NCBI RefSeq assembly: GCF_014698115.1
Contig: NZ_JACJSJ010000049.1
Location: forward strand, 1 to 58,780
Reading direction: 5' to 3'
Length of the DNA stretch: 58,780 nt
Source of the DNA: Nostoc sp. FACHB-973
GTDB taxonomy: Bacteria > Cyanobacteriota > Cyanobacteriia > Cyanobacteriales > Nostocaceae
The translations under genes were made by a program, and so were the position numbers. Positions 8,875 to 18,510 of this stretch are shown here, in pieces. The first letter of the stretch is position 1. Every line of letters starts with the position of its first letter. The notes under the pieces were generated by a model. It was not told where the DNA came from, searched no databases, and saw nothing but the letters and a program-made list of their open reading frames with translations.

Positions 8875-11800
8875 ATGGCTAATGCAGTTTTGAATCTATC
8901 TGACCTCAATGGCAGCAACGGCTTTGTGATTAACGGCATTGATGCGGGTGACTTGTCAGGCATTTCTGTCAGCAATGCAGGGGACATTAACGACGACGGC
9001 ATTGATGACCTGATTCTCGGGGCAAGTAGTGCCTCCTCCAACGGTCAGTATACTGTAGGGGAGAGCTACGTGGTCTTTGGCAGCAGTAGTGGCTTTGACG
9101 CCAGTCTCAACCTCTCCTCCCTCAATGGCAGCAACGGCTTTGTGATTAACGGCATTGACGCAGATAACTTCTCAGGCAACTCAGTCAGCAGTGCAGGGGA
9201 CATCAACGGCGACGGCATTGATGACCTGATTATCGGGGCACCAGGTGCCTCCCCCAACGGTCAGTATGATGCGGGCGAGAGCTACGTGGTGTTTGGCAGC
9301 AATAGTGGCTTTGGAGCCAGTCTTAACCTCTCGTCCCTCAATGGCAGCAACGGCTTTGTGATTAACGGGATTGATGCGGGTGACCGCTCAGGCATTTCTG
9401 TTAGCAATGCAGGGGACATTAACGGCGACGGCATTGATGACCTGATTATCGGGGCAATAAATGCCTCCCCCAACGGTCAGTATAGTGCAGGGGAGAGCTA
9501 CGTGGTATTTGGCAGCAATAGTGGCTTTGGAGTCAGTCTTAACCTCTCCACCCTCAATGGCAGCAACGGCTTTGTGATTAACGGCATTGCTGCTCGTGAC
9601 TACTCAGGCTACTCGGTTAGCAATGCAGGGGACATTAACGGCGACGGCTTCGATGACCTGATTATCGGGGCAAGACGTGCCGACCCCAACGGTCAGGATA
9701 GTGCAGGGGAGAGCTACGTGGTGTTTGGCAGCAGCAGTGGCTTTGGAGCTAGCTTCAACCTTTCCTCCCTTAACGGCAGCAACGGCTTTGTGATTAACGG
9801 CATTGCTGCTCGTGACTACTCAGGCGGTTCTGTCAGCAGTGCGGGGGACATTAACGGCGACGGCTTCGATGACCTGATTATCGGGGCAAGACGTGCCGAT
9901 GCCAACGGTCAGCGTTTTGCAGGGGAGAGCTACGTGGTCTTTGGTCGCAGCAGTGGCTTTGGTGCCCAATTCAACCTCTCATCCCTGAATGGCAGCAACG
10001 GCTTTGTAATTAATGGCATTGATGCGGATGACCGCTCAGGCAACTCAGTCAGCAGTGCGGGGGACATTAACGGCGACGGCTTCGATGACCTGATTATTGG
10101 GGCAAGAGGTGCCTTTGGCGACGGTGAGTCTAGTGCAGGGGAGAGCTACGTGGTCTTTGGTCGCAGCAGTGGCTTTGGTGCTGGCCTCAACCTTTCATCT
10201 CTGGATGGTAGTGAAGGTTTTGTGATTAAGGCTATTAATCACGGTGACTCTTCAGGCGGTTCTGTCAGCAGTGCAGGGGACATCAATGGCGACGGCTTCG
10301 ATGACTTGATTATCGGGGCAACAGGTGCCGACCCCAACGGTCAGTCTGAGGCTGGAGAGAGCTATGTGGTGTTTGGTTTTGCATCTCCTACGCCTACTAA
10401 TAAACCTCCCGTCGCAGTTAATGACACGGCTAGCACGGACGAAGACACTGCCATTAACATAGAGGTCTTAGGTAACGATAGCAACTTCCTAATGCTGACA
10501 GCTATTGATGGTAGACCAGTTGTTGTTGGCACTGCCATTACCCTAAGTTCTGGTGCTTTAGTTACCCTTAATGCTGATGGCAGCTTGACCTACAACCCAA
10601 ATGCTCAATTTGAAAGTTTGGCTGTCGGTGAAAGCAGCACTGACAGCTTTACATACACCACCAACAATGGCAGCTTGACTAATACGGCTAGCGTCAATTT
10701 GACTATTAACGGAGTTAATGATGCACCTCAGGTTATTTCAATTTTTAACCTTTCTTCCCTTAACGGCAGCAACGGCTTTGTGATTAACGGCGTTGATGCA
10801 GGTGACTACTCAGGCGGTTCTGTCAGCAGTGCGGGGGACATCAACGGTGACGGCTTTGATGACCTGATTATCGGGGCACCACGTGCCTTCGTCAACGGAC
10901 AAGACGCTGTAGGGAAGAGCTACGTGGTCTTTGGTAGCAGCAGTGGCTTTAGTGCCGAATTCAACCTCTCGTCCCTCAATGGCAGCAACGGCTTTGTGAT
11001 TAACGGCATTGATGCGAATGACTCCTCAGGTATTGCTGTCAGCAGTGCAGGAGATATCAACGGCGACGGCTTCGATGACCTGATTATCGGGGCAAGCGGT
11101 GCCGACTCTAACGGTCAGTCTGGGGCAGGGTCAAGCTATGTGGTGTTTGGCAGCAGCAGTGGCTTTAGCGCCGTCTTCAATCTCTCATCCCTGGATGGCA
11201 GCAACGGCTTTGTGATTAACGGCATTGATAGATATGACCGCTCAGGTACTTCTGTCAGCAGTGCGGGAGATATCAACAGCGACGGCTTCGATGATCTGAT
11301 TATCGGGGCATCATTTGCCTCCCCCAACGGTCAAGATTATGCAGGGTCAAGCTACGTGGTGTTTGGCACCAGCAGTGGCTTTAATGCCCAATTCAACCTC
11401 TCGTCACTCAATGGTAGCAATGGCTTTGTGATTAACGGCATTGATAGATATGACTTCTCAGGTACTTCTGTCAGCAGTGCAGGAGATATCAACGGCGACG
11501 GCTTCGATGACCTGATTATTGCGACAAGTGGTGCCCTCTCCAACGTTGGGGGACAGTCAAGATACGTGGTGTTTGGCAGCAGCAGTGGCTTTAGCGCCGT
11601 CTTCAACCTCTCGTCACTCAATGGCAGCAACGGCTTTGTGATTAACGGTATTGGTAGCGATTCCTCAAGTTCTGTAAGCAGTGCAGGAGATATCAACGGC
11701 GACGGCTTCGATGATCTAATTATCGGGGCATCATTTGCCGACCCCAACGGTCAGTATAATGCAGGGTCAAGCTACGTGGTGTTTGGCACCAGCACTAGCT

Positions 11801-13665
11801 TTGGTGCTGTCTTCAACCTCTCATCTCTGGATGGCAACAACGGCTTTGTGATTAACGGTATTAATGACAGTGACAACTTAGGCAGGTCTGTCAGCAGTGC
11901 AGGAGATATCAATGGCGACGGTTTTGATGACTTGATTATCGGGGCATTAGGTGCCAGGCCCAACGGTCAACCTTATGCAGGAGAGAGCTATGTAGTCTTT
12001 GGTTTTCAGACTGGGGCTACCACTAATGAAGATACCGCCGTTAACATCCTTGCTAGCAATATCCTGCGTAGATATATAGATGTCGATGGCGATACCTTAA
12101 CCATCAGTGACTTTACTAACCCCACTAACGGCACACTGACACTTAACGGCAACTCTACACCAGACAACCCCAGCGACGATTTCTTCATCTACACCCCTAA
12201 TGCCAACTTCAACGGCACTGACAGCTTCAACTTCACTGTTAATGATGGCAATGGCGGTAGCATTACTAGTACATTTAACCTCAACGTCAAAGCTGTCAAC
12301 GTTGCACCCATTGCTGTCAACGATCGCCTAACCACTGCTTTTAATACTCCTGTAACCATCCAAGCTAGTACTTTGCTATCTAATGATACCGACATAGATA
12401 GCAATAACCTCAGCATTACTGGCGTGAGCGGTGCAACCAACGGTACTGCTGTGTTGAATAATAACGGCACTGTGGGCAACTCGGCGGATGATTTCATTGT
12501 CTTTACCCCATTTAATGGCTTCAGTGGCAATGCCAACTTCAACTACACCATCAGCGATGGGAACCTCAGTAGTACTGCTAGCGTGGCGATCGCAGTTGGT
12601 GCTAACATCACTGGCACTAATGGCAACGACAACATCTCTGGCGGTGACGGCAACGATAACATCTCTGGCAGTGGAGGCAACGATACCATCTCTGGCAATG
12701 GCGGCAACGATACTCTTGTTGGTGGCAATGGCAATGATACTTTTATTTTCCGCCTTGGCGATGGCAATGACACCATCACCGATTTTGCTGGAATACGCAC
12801 TGGCTCAAATCCATCAGCAACGGTGATTAATCAACTCGATACATTGCAATTTATCGGTAGTGGTTTAACTGCCCGAAATCTGCAATTAACTCAAAATGGT
12901 AGTAACTTAGAAGTCACCTTTTTGGATACGGCTTTTACCAAAGTGACCCTGCAAAACTTCCAATTAGAAAACCTGGATAATTTGCCAGCACGTGGTTCAC
13001 GACCAGCTATTGGTAATATCCTGTTTGATGGACAAACCAGTGTTACTGATAGTTTTGATGTCTTCGATGCCAACTCGACTCAAACTAATCTATTTAACAA
13101 GAATACCGTCACTTTTTTGAATGACCTTAACAATAATGTCGCGGGTTTTTACAACTCCAATGATGTAATTAATGGTCAAGGGGGTAACGACATCATTAAT
13201 GGTAATAATGGTGATGACCTCTTACGGGGCGGTGAAGGTGATGATATTCTCATCGGTGGACAAGGCAATGATACTGTTGTGGGTGGCAAAGGCAATGATG
13301 TTCTCATCGGTGGTGTAGGCGCTGACTTTTTCGCTTACAACAGCGATGGTGAGTTTACTACTGCTGTTTTTGGTCAAGATACCATTACTGATTTCAACAG
13401 TTCTGAAGGTGACAAGATTGTACTGGATAAGACTACTTTTAGTGCAATTACTTCTGCTGTGGGAATAGGTTTCAGTAATACCAATGATTTTCAAATCACC
13501 AATTTAGCGGGGACTAGCACGGCAACAATTGTCTACGATTCTGTGAGTGGGCAGTTGTTCTACAACCAAAATGGCAGCGCGGCTGGTTTCGGCAGTGGTG
13601 GTTTATTTGCAACTCTGACTGGTGCGCCAACTCTTACAGCATCGAATTTTCTGTTGCAAGCATAG
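8875..13665 (+). CDS. giant FG-GAP / cadherin-like / RTX repeat protein, probably secreted by a type I system
   Basis: 1,596 residues; AAGGAG sits 11 bases before the ATG. No signal peptide. Order: seven FG-GAP units of 72 residues (about 5-504), a cadherin-like domain starting near PPVAVNDTAS (to about 624), six more FG-GAP units (625-1044), two further cadherin-like domains (about 1045-1240), RTX nonapeptides (GGxGNDxI, about 1244-1289), a linker domain, a second RTX block (about 1430-1485) and a C-terminal domain ending in a hydrophobic LLQA. Each FG-GAP unit carries DINGDGFDDLIIG, the DxDxDG-type calcium loop of integrin-like propellers. Lack of a Sec signal plus C-terminal RTX blocks point to type I export and calcium-dependent folding outside the cell. 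Likely roles are adhesion or sheath structure; none is proven. No transporter genes are adjacent. Confidence 0.92.
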   Translation: MANAVLNLSDLNGSNGFVINGIDAGDLSGISVSNAGDINDDGIDDLILGASSASSNGQYTVGESYVVFGSSSGFDASLNLSSLNGSNGFVINGIDADNFSGNSVSSAGDINGDGIDDLIIGAPGASPNGQYDAGESYVVFGSNSGFGASLNLSSLNGSNGFVINGIDAGDRSGISVSNAGDINGDGIDDLIIGAINASPNGQYSAGESYVVFGSNSGFGVSLNLSTLNGSNGFVINGIAARDYSGYSVSNAGDINGDGFDDLIIGARRADPNGQDSAGESYVVFGSSSGFGASFNLSSLNGSNGFVINGIAARDYSGGSVSSAGDINGDGFDDLIIGARRADANGQRFAGESYVVFGRSSGFGAQFNLSSLNGSNGFVINGIDADDRSGNSVSSAGDINGDGFDDLIIGARGAFGDGESSAGESYVVFGRSSGFGAGLNLSSLDGSEGFVIKAINHGDSSGGSVSSAGDINGDGFDDLIIGATGADPNGQSEAGESYVVFGFASPTPTNKPPVAVNDTASTDEDTAINIEVLGNDSNFLMLTAIDGRPVVVGTAITLSSGALVTLNADGSLTYNPNAQFESLAVGESSTDSFTYTTNNGSLTNTASVNLTINGVNDAPQVISIFNLSSLNGSNGFVINGVDAGDYSGGSVSSAGDINGDGFDDLIIGAPRAFVNGQDAVGKSYVVFGSSSGFSAEFNLSSLNGSNGFVINGIDANDSSGIAVSSAGDINGDGFDDLIIGASGADSNGQSGAGSSYVVFGSSSGFSAVFNLSSLDGSNGFVINGIDRYDRSGTSVSSAGDINSDGFDDLIIGASFASPNGQDYAGSSYVVFGTSSGFNAQFNLSSLNGSNGFVINGIDRYDFSGTSVSSAGDINGDGFDDLIIATSGALSNVGGQSRYVVFGSSSGFSAVFNLSSLNGSNGFVINGIGSDSSSSVSSAGDINGDGFDDLIIGASFADPNGQYNAGSSYVVFGTSTSFGAVFNLSSLDGNNGFVINGINDSDNLGRSVSSAGDINGDGFDDLIIGALGARPNGQPYAGESYVVFGFQTGATTNEDTAVNILASNILRRYIDVDGDTLTISDFTNPTNGTLTLNGNSTPDNPSDDFFIYTPNANFNGTDSFNFTVNDGNGGSITSTFNLNVKAVNVAPIAVNDRLTTAFNTPVTIQASTLLSNDTDIDSNNLSITGVSGATNGTAVLNNNGTVGNSADDFIVFTPFNGFSGNANFNYTISDGNLSSTASVAIAVGANITGTNGNDNISGGDGNDNISGSGGNDTISGNGGNDTLVGGNGNDTFIFRLGDGNDTITDFAGIRTGSNPSATVINQLDTLQFIGSGLTARNLQLTQNGSNLEVTFLDTAFTKVTLQNFQLENLDNLPARGSRPAIGNILFDGQTSVTDSFDVFDANSTQTNLFNKNTVTFLNDLNNNVAGFYNSNDVINGQGGNDIINGNNGDDLLRGGEGDDILIGGQGNDTVVGGKGNDVLIGGVGADFFAYNSDGEFTTAVFGQDTITDFNSSEGDKIVLDKTTFSAITSAVGIGFSNTNDFQITNLAGTSTATIVYDSVSGQLFYNQNGSAAGFGSGGLFATLTGAPTLTASNFLLQA
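8890..10389. repeat. FG-GAP DNA repeat array 1, seven 216-bp units
   Basis: The landmark GGCAGCAACG recurs at 8911, 9127, 9343, 9559, 9775 and 9991, with a diverged copy at 10207: exactly 216 bases each time. Adjacent units are nearly identical in DNA, including silent positions. Seven units match a seven-bladed propeller. Confidence 0.93.
10747..12006. repeat. FG-GAP DNA repeat array 2, six units
   Basis: Landmark copies at 10765, 10981, 11197, 11413, 11623 and 11833. The first three steps are 216 bases and the last two are 210 through in-frame losses. The six units resemble array 1 closely, indicating block duplication around the cadherin-like spacer. Confidence 0.9.
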
Positions 13666-13724
13666 TTGACCACATTCTGCACTTGAGTTTGTATTACTCA
13701 ACTATGACAATGCTCACTTAAATG

Positions 13725-13768
13725 TTTGCCGAATTAATTAAATATTTATACTTAATTAATTCGGCAAA
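13725..13768 (+). terminator. hairpin after the FG-GAP gene
   Basis: A perfect 17-base inverted repeat (arms 13725-13741 and 13752-13768, core GCCGAATTAATTAA) with a 10-base loop, 60 bases after the stop codon. It lacks a T-run, so it is a stem-loop that may stabilise or end the transcript rather than a textbook terminator. Confidence 0.5.
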
Positions 13769-13772
13769 TTGA

Positions 13773-13988
13773 GTTGAAGAACAACATCCTGGGGATTGCT
13801 TTGATAATTTGGGCGTAACCTTTAATTGGCTTGGTTGATCCCCATATGATGTTGATTTGCTGAATAAACCCTTCTCTCCAAATGAAGCTCGTTCTGTAGA
13901 TTTACTATTTGACACTCCTAAAGGTATCAAGGGCGATAAATTTTTATTCCGTGTTGAAAACTTCAAATCCATCCCTTTAAAACTTTAG
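13773..13988 (+). pseudogene. possible coding remnant
   Basis: One frame reads protein-like for about 70 codons (for example NLGVTFNWLG, then after a TGA at 13836 YDVDLLNKPFSPNEARSVD and GIKGDKFLFRVENF) to a TAG at 13986. There is no start codon and the family is not recognised. It could be a decayed gene end, perhaps linked to the damage upstream at 8271, or chance. The remainder of 13666-14093 holds no other gene. Confidence 0.25.
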
Positions 13989-14093
13989 CCTACAGTAAGA
14001 CTATTTAATTAATCCTCTTTCAAATCTCATGCAAACGCGCAATGGCGTAAAGAAAAACTTTGCGCCTCTGCGTCTCTGCGTGAACTTATCATT

Positions 14094-15608
14094 CTACAAA
14101 TTCGCCGGAATGCAAACATCTGGCGCACACAACCCAACAAGTTCCAGCGTTATCACCTCAAAATTATCCAAATCCACACGTCTAATAACATGGTTATTGG
14201 TATCACTAATATATAGATATGAACCCATAACACTCAATCCCGAAGGTTCAAAAAACCGAGTCTTCTTACCCCGTCCATCTTGCAAACCAGCAGTACCATC
14301 TCCCAAAACCGTTTGACAATTACCACTAAGACTGACTAATTTAATTTTGTGATTGTAAGTATCCGCCACCCACAGAAAATTCTCAGCGTATTCCACTGCC
14401 AAACAGTGCTGCAAACGAACATCTTCACCTTGTCCATCAACATCGCCAAAACCAAATAAACCTCCACTACCACAAACAGTCCGCACTTGATAAGGTTCTA
14501 CAATTCCAACGCCGCGAATTGAACTAACTTCACTGTCAGCAATATATAATTCTTGCCTATTATTACTAATACCACTAGGTTGAGCAAACGCAGATTCGGC
14601 GAGTGAACCATCAATACACGCTTCTGCACCAATACCAGCATAAGTTTTGACGATGCTTGTTTCCAAATCCATCTGCCAAATTTGATGCGCTCCCGCCATT
14701 GCAATGAACAAGAAATTTCCCACTTTCACTAAATCCCAAGGCGAATTCAGCGCAGTTTCTAAACCAGCACCACCGTGAGGATGGATATTGCGGCTTTGTT
14801 CGCCAGTTCCCGCAATAGTTTCTACTACCTGGCGCTGCAAATCAATTCGCCGCAGGGCATGATTTTCTGTATCAGCAACATAAAGCATTTGATTTTCTGT
14901 ATCAAATGCCATTCCCTGGGGTGCAAAAAATTGTGCTTCGTGAAAAGCACCATCGACTAAACCAGATTTCCCAGTACCAATTAAGTGAAGAATTTCGCCA
15001 TCAAAGCTACTCATCACTAAGCGGTGATGTCCAGAATCAGCTATCAATAAACCCCCTTCGGTAGCTAGAACTTTACCAGGGAAAGCTAGGGGTGTGATTA
15101 AGGGTTGGCGCTGTTTTTCTAAAGTCAAGCTAAGTTCTTGAAAATTAATTGTACCCTTCTCACGGTGTTGCTGAATTAACTGTTGAATCAATTTTTCTAA
15201 AACGTCACGTTTTCCTTCACCAGAGACAGAACCAATCACATAACCTTCTGGGTCAATAATCATTAAAGTCGGCCAAGCACGCACAGCATACTCTTCCCAA
15301 ACTCGAAACCCGCTGTCAACTAAAACTGGATGTTCGATGTCGTAGCGCAAAATAGCTTGGCGGATGTTTTCGGTTTCTTTTTCGTTGTCAAATTTAGCAG
15401 AATGGACGCCAATAACGGTCAGGCTTTCTTTATATTTTTGTTCTAAATATTTCAGGTCTGGCAGAATATGTAGACAATTAATACAGCAGTATGTCCAAAA
15501 GTCTAAAATGATAACTCTACCCTTCATTTGTTTAAGAGATAAAGGTTTATCGGTATTTAGCCACGAGTAATTTTGTGGTAATTCTGGCGCTCTCACACGG
15601 GGAATCAT
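14094..15608 (-). CDS. thioredoxin-like / NHL-repeat protein (NHLRC2-like)
   Basis: 504 residues. The N-terminal domain (about 10-150) is a TlpA-type thioredoxin fold with WTYCCINC: the redox pair would be Cys42 and Cys45, with an extra Cys41. The rest (about 160-495) is an NHL beta-propeller: repeated segments such as LLIADSGHHRL, LYVADTENHALRRID, LYIADSEVSSIR, LWVADTYNHKIKL and LYISDTNNHVIRRVD, each a blade edge. This pairing is that of the widespread NHLRC2-like family. No signal peptide or membrane helix, so it is probably cytoplasmic. The substrate is unknown; redox signalling or stress defence is an inference. It lies alone, convergent with the FG-GAP region. Confidence 0.9.
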   Translation of the reverse strand: MIPRVRAPELPQNYSWLNTDKPLSLKQMKGRVIILDFWTYCCINCLHILPDLKYLEQKYKESLTVIGVHSAKFDNEKETENIRQAILRYDIEHPVLVDSGFRVWEEYAVRAWPTLMIIDPEGYVIGSVSGEGKRDVLEKLIQQLIQQHREKGTINFQELSLTLEKQRQPLITPLAFPGKVLATEGGLLIADSGHHRLVMSSFDGEILHLIGTGKSGLVDGAFHEAQFFAPQGMAFDTENQMLYVADTENHALRRIDLQRQVVETIAGTGEQSRNIHPHGGAGLETALNSPWDLVKVGNFLFIAMAGAHQIWQMDLETSIVKTYAGIGAEACIDGSLAESAFAQPSGISNNRQELYIADSEVSSIRGVGIVEPYQVRTVCGSGGLFGFGDVDGQGEDVRLQHCLAVEYAENFLWVADTYNHKIKLVSLSGNCQTVLGDGTAGLQDGRGKKTRFFEPSGLSVMGSYLYISDTNNHVIRRVDLDNFEVITLELVGLCAPDVCIPANL

Positions 15609-15859
15609 AAAATATTTTTTGCTAAAGTTCGCTTCTTGCTTTTATTTTAAATTTAGAGCAGTGTTCGTGCATAAATTGCTGCGTTTATCCATAAGCTATA
15701 CACAATATTTAAAGATAAAAAATCAGAATATATTTGAACTTACTCAACTCCAATCCACAAGCAGTTAAACTTAATTTTTCTATATTACAGCAAATCTAGC
15801 TAGCTAGTTATTTTAATTTGAGGTATAATTCTTACTTCAACTAGTGCCAGCTAAGATAT

Positions 15860-16732
15860 ATGAACACTGTCTATATTTCAGATTTAGACGGTACATTGCT
15901 TGGAAATAATGCAATACTTTCTTCGTTCAGCAAGAAAGTTCTTGATCAGCTCTTACAACAAGGACTACAGTAAACTGTAGCCAGTGCGCGTAGCGTTTTT
16001 TTTATGCAAACGATGCTCAAGGGTTTGAATCTTCGTCTCCCGGTTATCGAATTTAATGGTGCTTTTATTTCTGATTTTGATTCTGGCAAACACGAAATCA
16101 TCAATTCTATTAGTCCTGATGTAGTTGAAAGTATTTACAAACTCATCCTGGAGTTTGGCTGTGTTCCATTTGTATCGAGTTTTAATGGTATAGAAGATTG
16201 TGCCTATTATAAGGATGTAATCAACGATGGTATGCTTTGGTATCTTAACGATCGCCTCATAAGCAAAGACCCCAGATGGCGAGCAATTGAAGATTTGACA
16301 CATTCTTTTAGCGATTTAATCGTTTGTCTAACAGTGATTGGTCACGCACAACAACTGCTCGAACTTCAAGGTGCAATTATTGAAATACATGGAACTAGTG
16401 TAGAGACACACTTGATGGAAAACCAATATTCTCCAGGTTGGTATTGGTTAACAATTCATGACTGCAAAGCAACAAAAGACCAAGCTATTCAAACTATGGT
16501 AGAAAATTATGGATTAGAGGAAAGTGAAATTGTGGTGTTTGGGGATCAAATTAATGACATCAAAATGTTCAAAGTTGCCGATCGCGCCATTGCAGTTGCT
16601 AACGCAGATGCCCAACTCAAGAGTTACGCGACATTAGTAATTGGCTCAAACACAGAAGACAGCGTTGTTAAATATATTCATCAGGATTGGTCAAACAGAT
16701 GTGCTGTTCAATTGGACTGTGACATACGCTAG
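15860..16732 (+). pseudogene. Cof-type HAD hydrolase gene interrupted by an in-frame TAA
   Basis: From ATG 15860 the frame encodes VYISDLDGTLLGNNAIL, the nucleophile motif of HAD-IIB phosphatases, runs 37 codons, hits TAA at 15971 and continues in the same frame with TVASARSVF and the remaining 250 residues to 16732. The later part has the cap domain and the acidic motif VVFGDQINDIKMF. No frameshift is needed: removing the single stop restores a normal protein of about 290 residues. A restart at ATG 16004 would give 242 residues without the nucleophile Asp, hence no catalysis. So this is a recent nonsense mutation, a readthrough case, or a sequencing error. The next gene follows after 44 bases and is also a HAD protein. 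Confidence 0.8.
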
Positions 16733-16776
16733 CACTGTAGATATTGAAATTGCTTAGCTTTGTTTGGGAGTTATAT

Positions 16777-17433
16777 ATGGTTGGGGTAATATTTGATCTA
16801 GATGGAACTCTTTGGAATATATCTAGTGTATGTGCAGATGCATGGAATCAAGCAATTAAAGTTGCTAATATTCCAAGAATTCCTATTACTGAAGATGATA
16901 TTAACAGGGTAAGTGGACTGCCTTTTATAGAGTGTATAAAAAAGATTTTTCCAGATATAGCAGAAGAAAATATTGATAAATTTTCTCTTTTAATAGAAGA
17001 TTGTGAAAAGCAAGAGATCAAAACTAGAGGGGGGACTTTATACAAAGGTGTTTCAGAATATTTAGATATTTTATCTGCTCAATTTTCCTTGTTTTTAGTT
17101 AGCAATTGCGAGTATTGGTACTTGCAGGTATTTCTTTCTATGCCCTTAAACAGTAGTAATTCAATCAAGACTTTTGGTGATATATTTGTAGATTCAGAAT
17201 GTTTTGGTAGAACTCAAAAACCCAAAGCTGAAAATATCATTGCAATCTGTCAGCGTAATAACTTAACAAATGCAGTTTATATTGGAGACACAGAAAGTGA
17301 TAGATTAGCAGCAATGAGAGCAGGGGTTGATTTTATTCACGCCTCCTATGGATTCGGTGATATAGAATCAGCAAATATTAAGAGCGCAGCTTCTTTTAGT
17401 GAAGTTGCAGATATGCTGCTACATAAATATTAA
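16777..17433 (+). CDS. HAD superfamily hydrolase, phosphoglycolate-phosphatase-like
   Basis: 218 residues from ATG 16777, preceded by GGGAG; a TTG 33 bases upstream is a poorer choice because the nucleophile motif FDLDGTLW then begins at the usual residue 6. Motifs: Asp7 and Asp9 (motif I), SNCEYW (motif II), KPKAENI (motif III lysine) and IGDTESDRLAA (motif IV). The helical cap lies between motifs I and II (about 15-85). This is the subfamily I fold of Gph-like phosphatases acting on small phosphate esters; the substrate cannot be read from sequence. Probably co-transcribed with the broken HAD gene before it. Confidence 0.87.
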   Translation: MVGVIFDLDGTLWNISSVCADAWNQAIKVANIPRIPITEDDINRVSGLPFIECIKKIFPDIAEENIDKFSLLIEDCEKQEIKTRGGTLYKGVSEYLDILSAQFSLFLVSNCEYWYLQVFLSMPLNSSNSIKTFGDIFVDSECFGRTQKPKAENIIAICQRNNLTNAVYIGDTESDRLAAMRAGVDFIHASYGFGDIESANIKSAASFSEVADMLLHKY

Positions 17434-17473
17434 GTCTATATTACAGAATATTTCTATGAGTTCGGTTAAGCCA

Positions 17474-17498
17474 AGAGACGCGATAAATCGCTGTCTCT
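17474..17498. repeat. small dispersed palindrome
   Basis: AGAGACGCGAT and ATCGCTGTCTCT pair as a hairpin with a two-base loop, a palindrome type I recall as scattered in Nostoc genomes. It lies 40 bases after the HAD gene and may help end its transcript. Confidence 0.5.
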
Positions 17499-17595
17499 AC
17501 AAAAGATTGATCCTTAAACTGGCTACTCTTGAGAACTGCCAGTTACTGACAGTTAGTAACCGCATAAACTAGAAATGATTTAGGGGATATCACTT

Positions 17596-18510
17596 TTGAA
17601 AAGACTTGATAAACTAACCACTACAGAATTATCAGCTTGGGTACAACAAGCCAAAACCCAAGGTGAACGCGGACAAATTCCCGATCGCATTCCCCAATTA
17701 GCTTTAGCCAATCCCGATTGGTTTGCAGTTCACATCTGCTGTAAATCAGGAAAAACCATCAGCTTTGGAGATACGGCTTGTGTGTTTCCGCTGATGAGTG
17801 TTATTAAAACATTTTCCCTGCTATATCTGCTAGAACATTTTGGCACAGAAACAGTTTTCAGCTGGGTTGGGGTGGAACCATCAAATGCACCCTTCAATTC
17901 TTTAGAACAATTAGTTAGCGATCGCGGCCGTCCCCGTAACCCCATGATTAATAGTGGGGCAATTACCCTCGCTGATAAGTTACCAGGAAAAGACCCTAGA
18001 GTTCGCACTCTTTTATTTTGTCAATGGTTGAATGAATTAGCAGGTTGTCAAGTAAATTTAGATGAAGCTATGTTGACTTCTGTGCGATTAACACGTTCAA
18101 CAGCCAATGAAGCGATCGCTAATTATCTTGCCGAAATCGGACATCTCGAAAATTTGGAAACATCCCTTGACACATACGAACAAATATGCTGTTTATCGGG
18201 GCGAGTTGAAGATTTAGCTCTGTTAGGAAAACTCCTAGCTTTTGAACATCACCGTTTGAAACCACAAAATCGTCGAATTGTCAATGCTGTGATGTCAACT
18301 TGTGGACTTTATGAAGCTTCTGCCGAGTTTGCAGTTAGGATTGGTCTGCCGATGAAATCAGGCATTGGTGGTGGACTTGTAGCAATAGTACCAGGTGAGG
18401 GAGCGATCGCTTGTTACAGCCCCGCTTTAGATACAATTGGAAATCCAATAGCAGGGCTTATTTTTGTCGAAGCTTTATCGCAAAAGTTAGAGTTGAGTAT
18501 CTTCGGGTAA
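17596..18510 (+). CDS. glsA: glutaminase A
   Basis: 304 residues, TTG start with AGGGGAT (17582-17588) at suitable spacing; no nearby ATG fits. Serine-dependent beta-lactamase-like glutaminase: Ser68-x-x-Lys71 in FPLMSVIK, RPRNPMINSGAI (about 114-125), LTRSTANEAIANYLAEIG (about 167-184) and KSGIGGGLVAIVPGEGAI near the C-terminus. It hydrolyses glutamine to glutamate and ammonia in the cytoplasm. Length is normal for the family. The upstream sequence has GTAACCGCATAAAC, one base from the NtcA consensus, which is weak evidence for nitrogen control. Its last 24 bases overlap the end of the convergent lipoprotein gene. Confidence 0.94.
   Translation: MKRLDKLTTTELSAWVQQAKTQGERGQIPDRIPQLALANPDWFAVHICCKSGKTISFGDTACVFPLMSVIKTFSLLYLLEHFGTETVFSWVGVEPSNAPFNSLEQLVSDRGRPRNPMINSGAITLADKLPGKDPRVRTLLFCQWLNELAGCQVNLDEAMLTSVRLTRSTANEAIANYLAEIGHLENLETSLDTYEQICCLSGRVEDLALLGKLLAFEHHRLKPQNRRIVNAVMSTCGLYEASAEFAVRIGLPMKSGIGGGLVAIVPGEGAIACYSPALDTIGNPIAGLIFVEALSQKLELSIFG

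Noticed and set aside
8529..12800. Minus-strand frames opposite the FG-GAP gene and decayed gene
   Set aside because: They recur once per 216-base unit and are shadows of the repeat.
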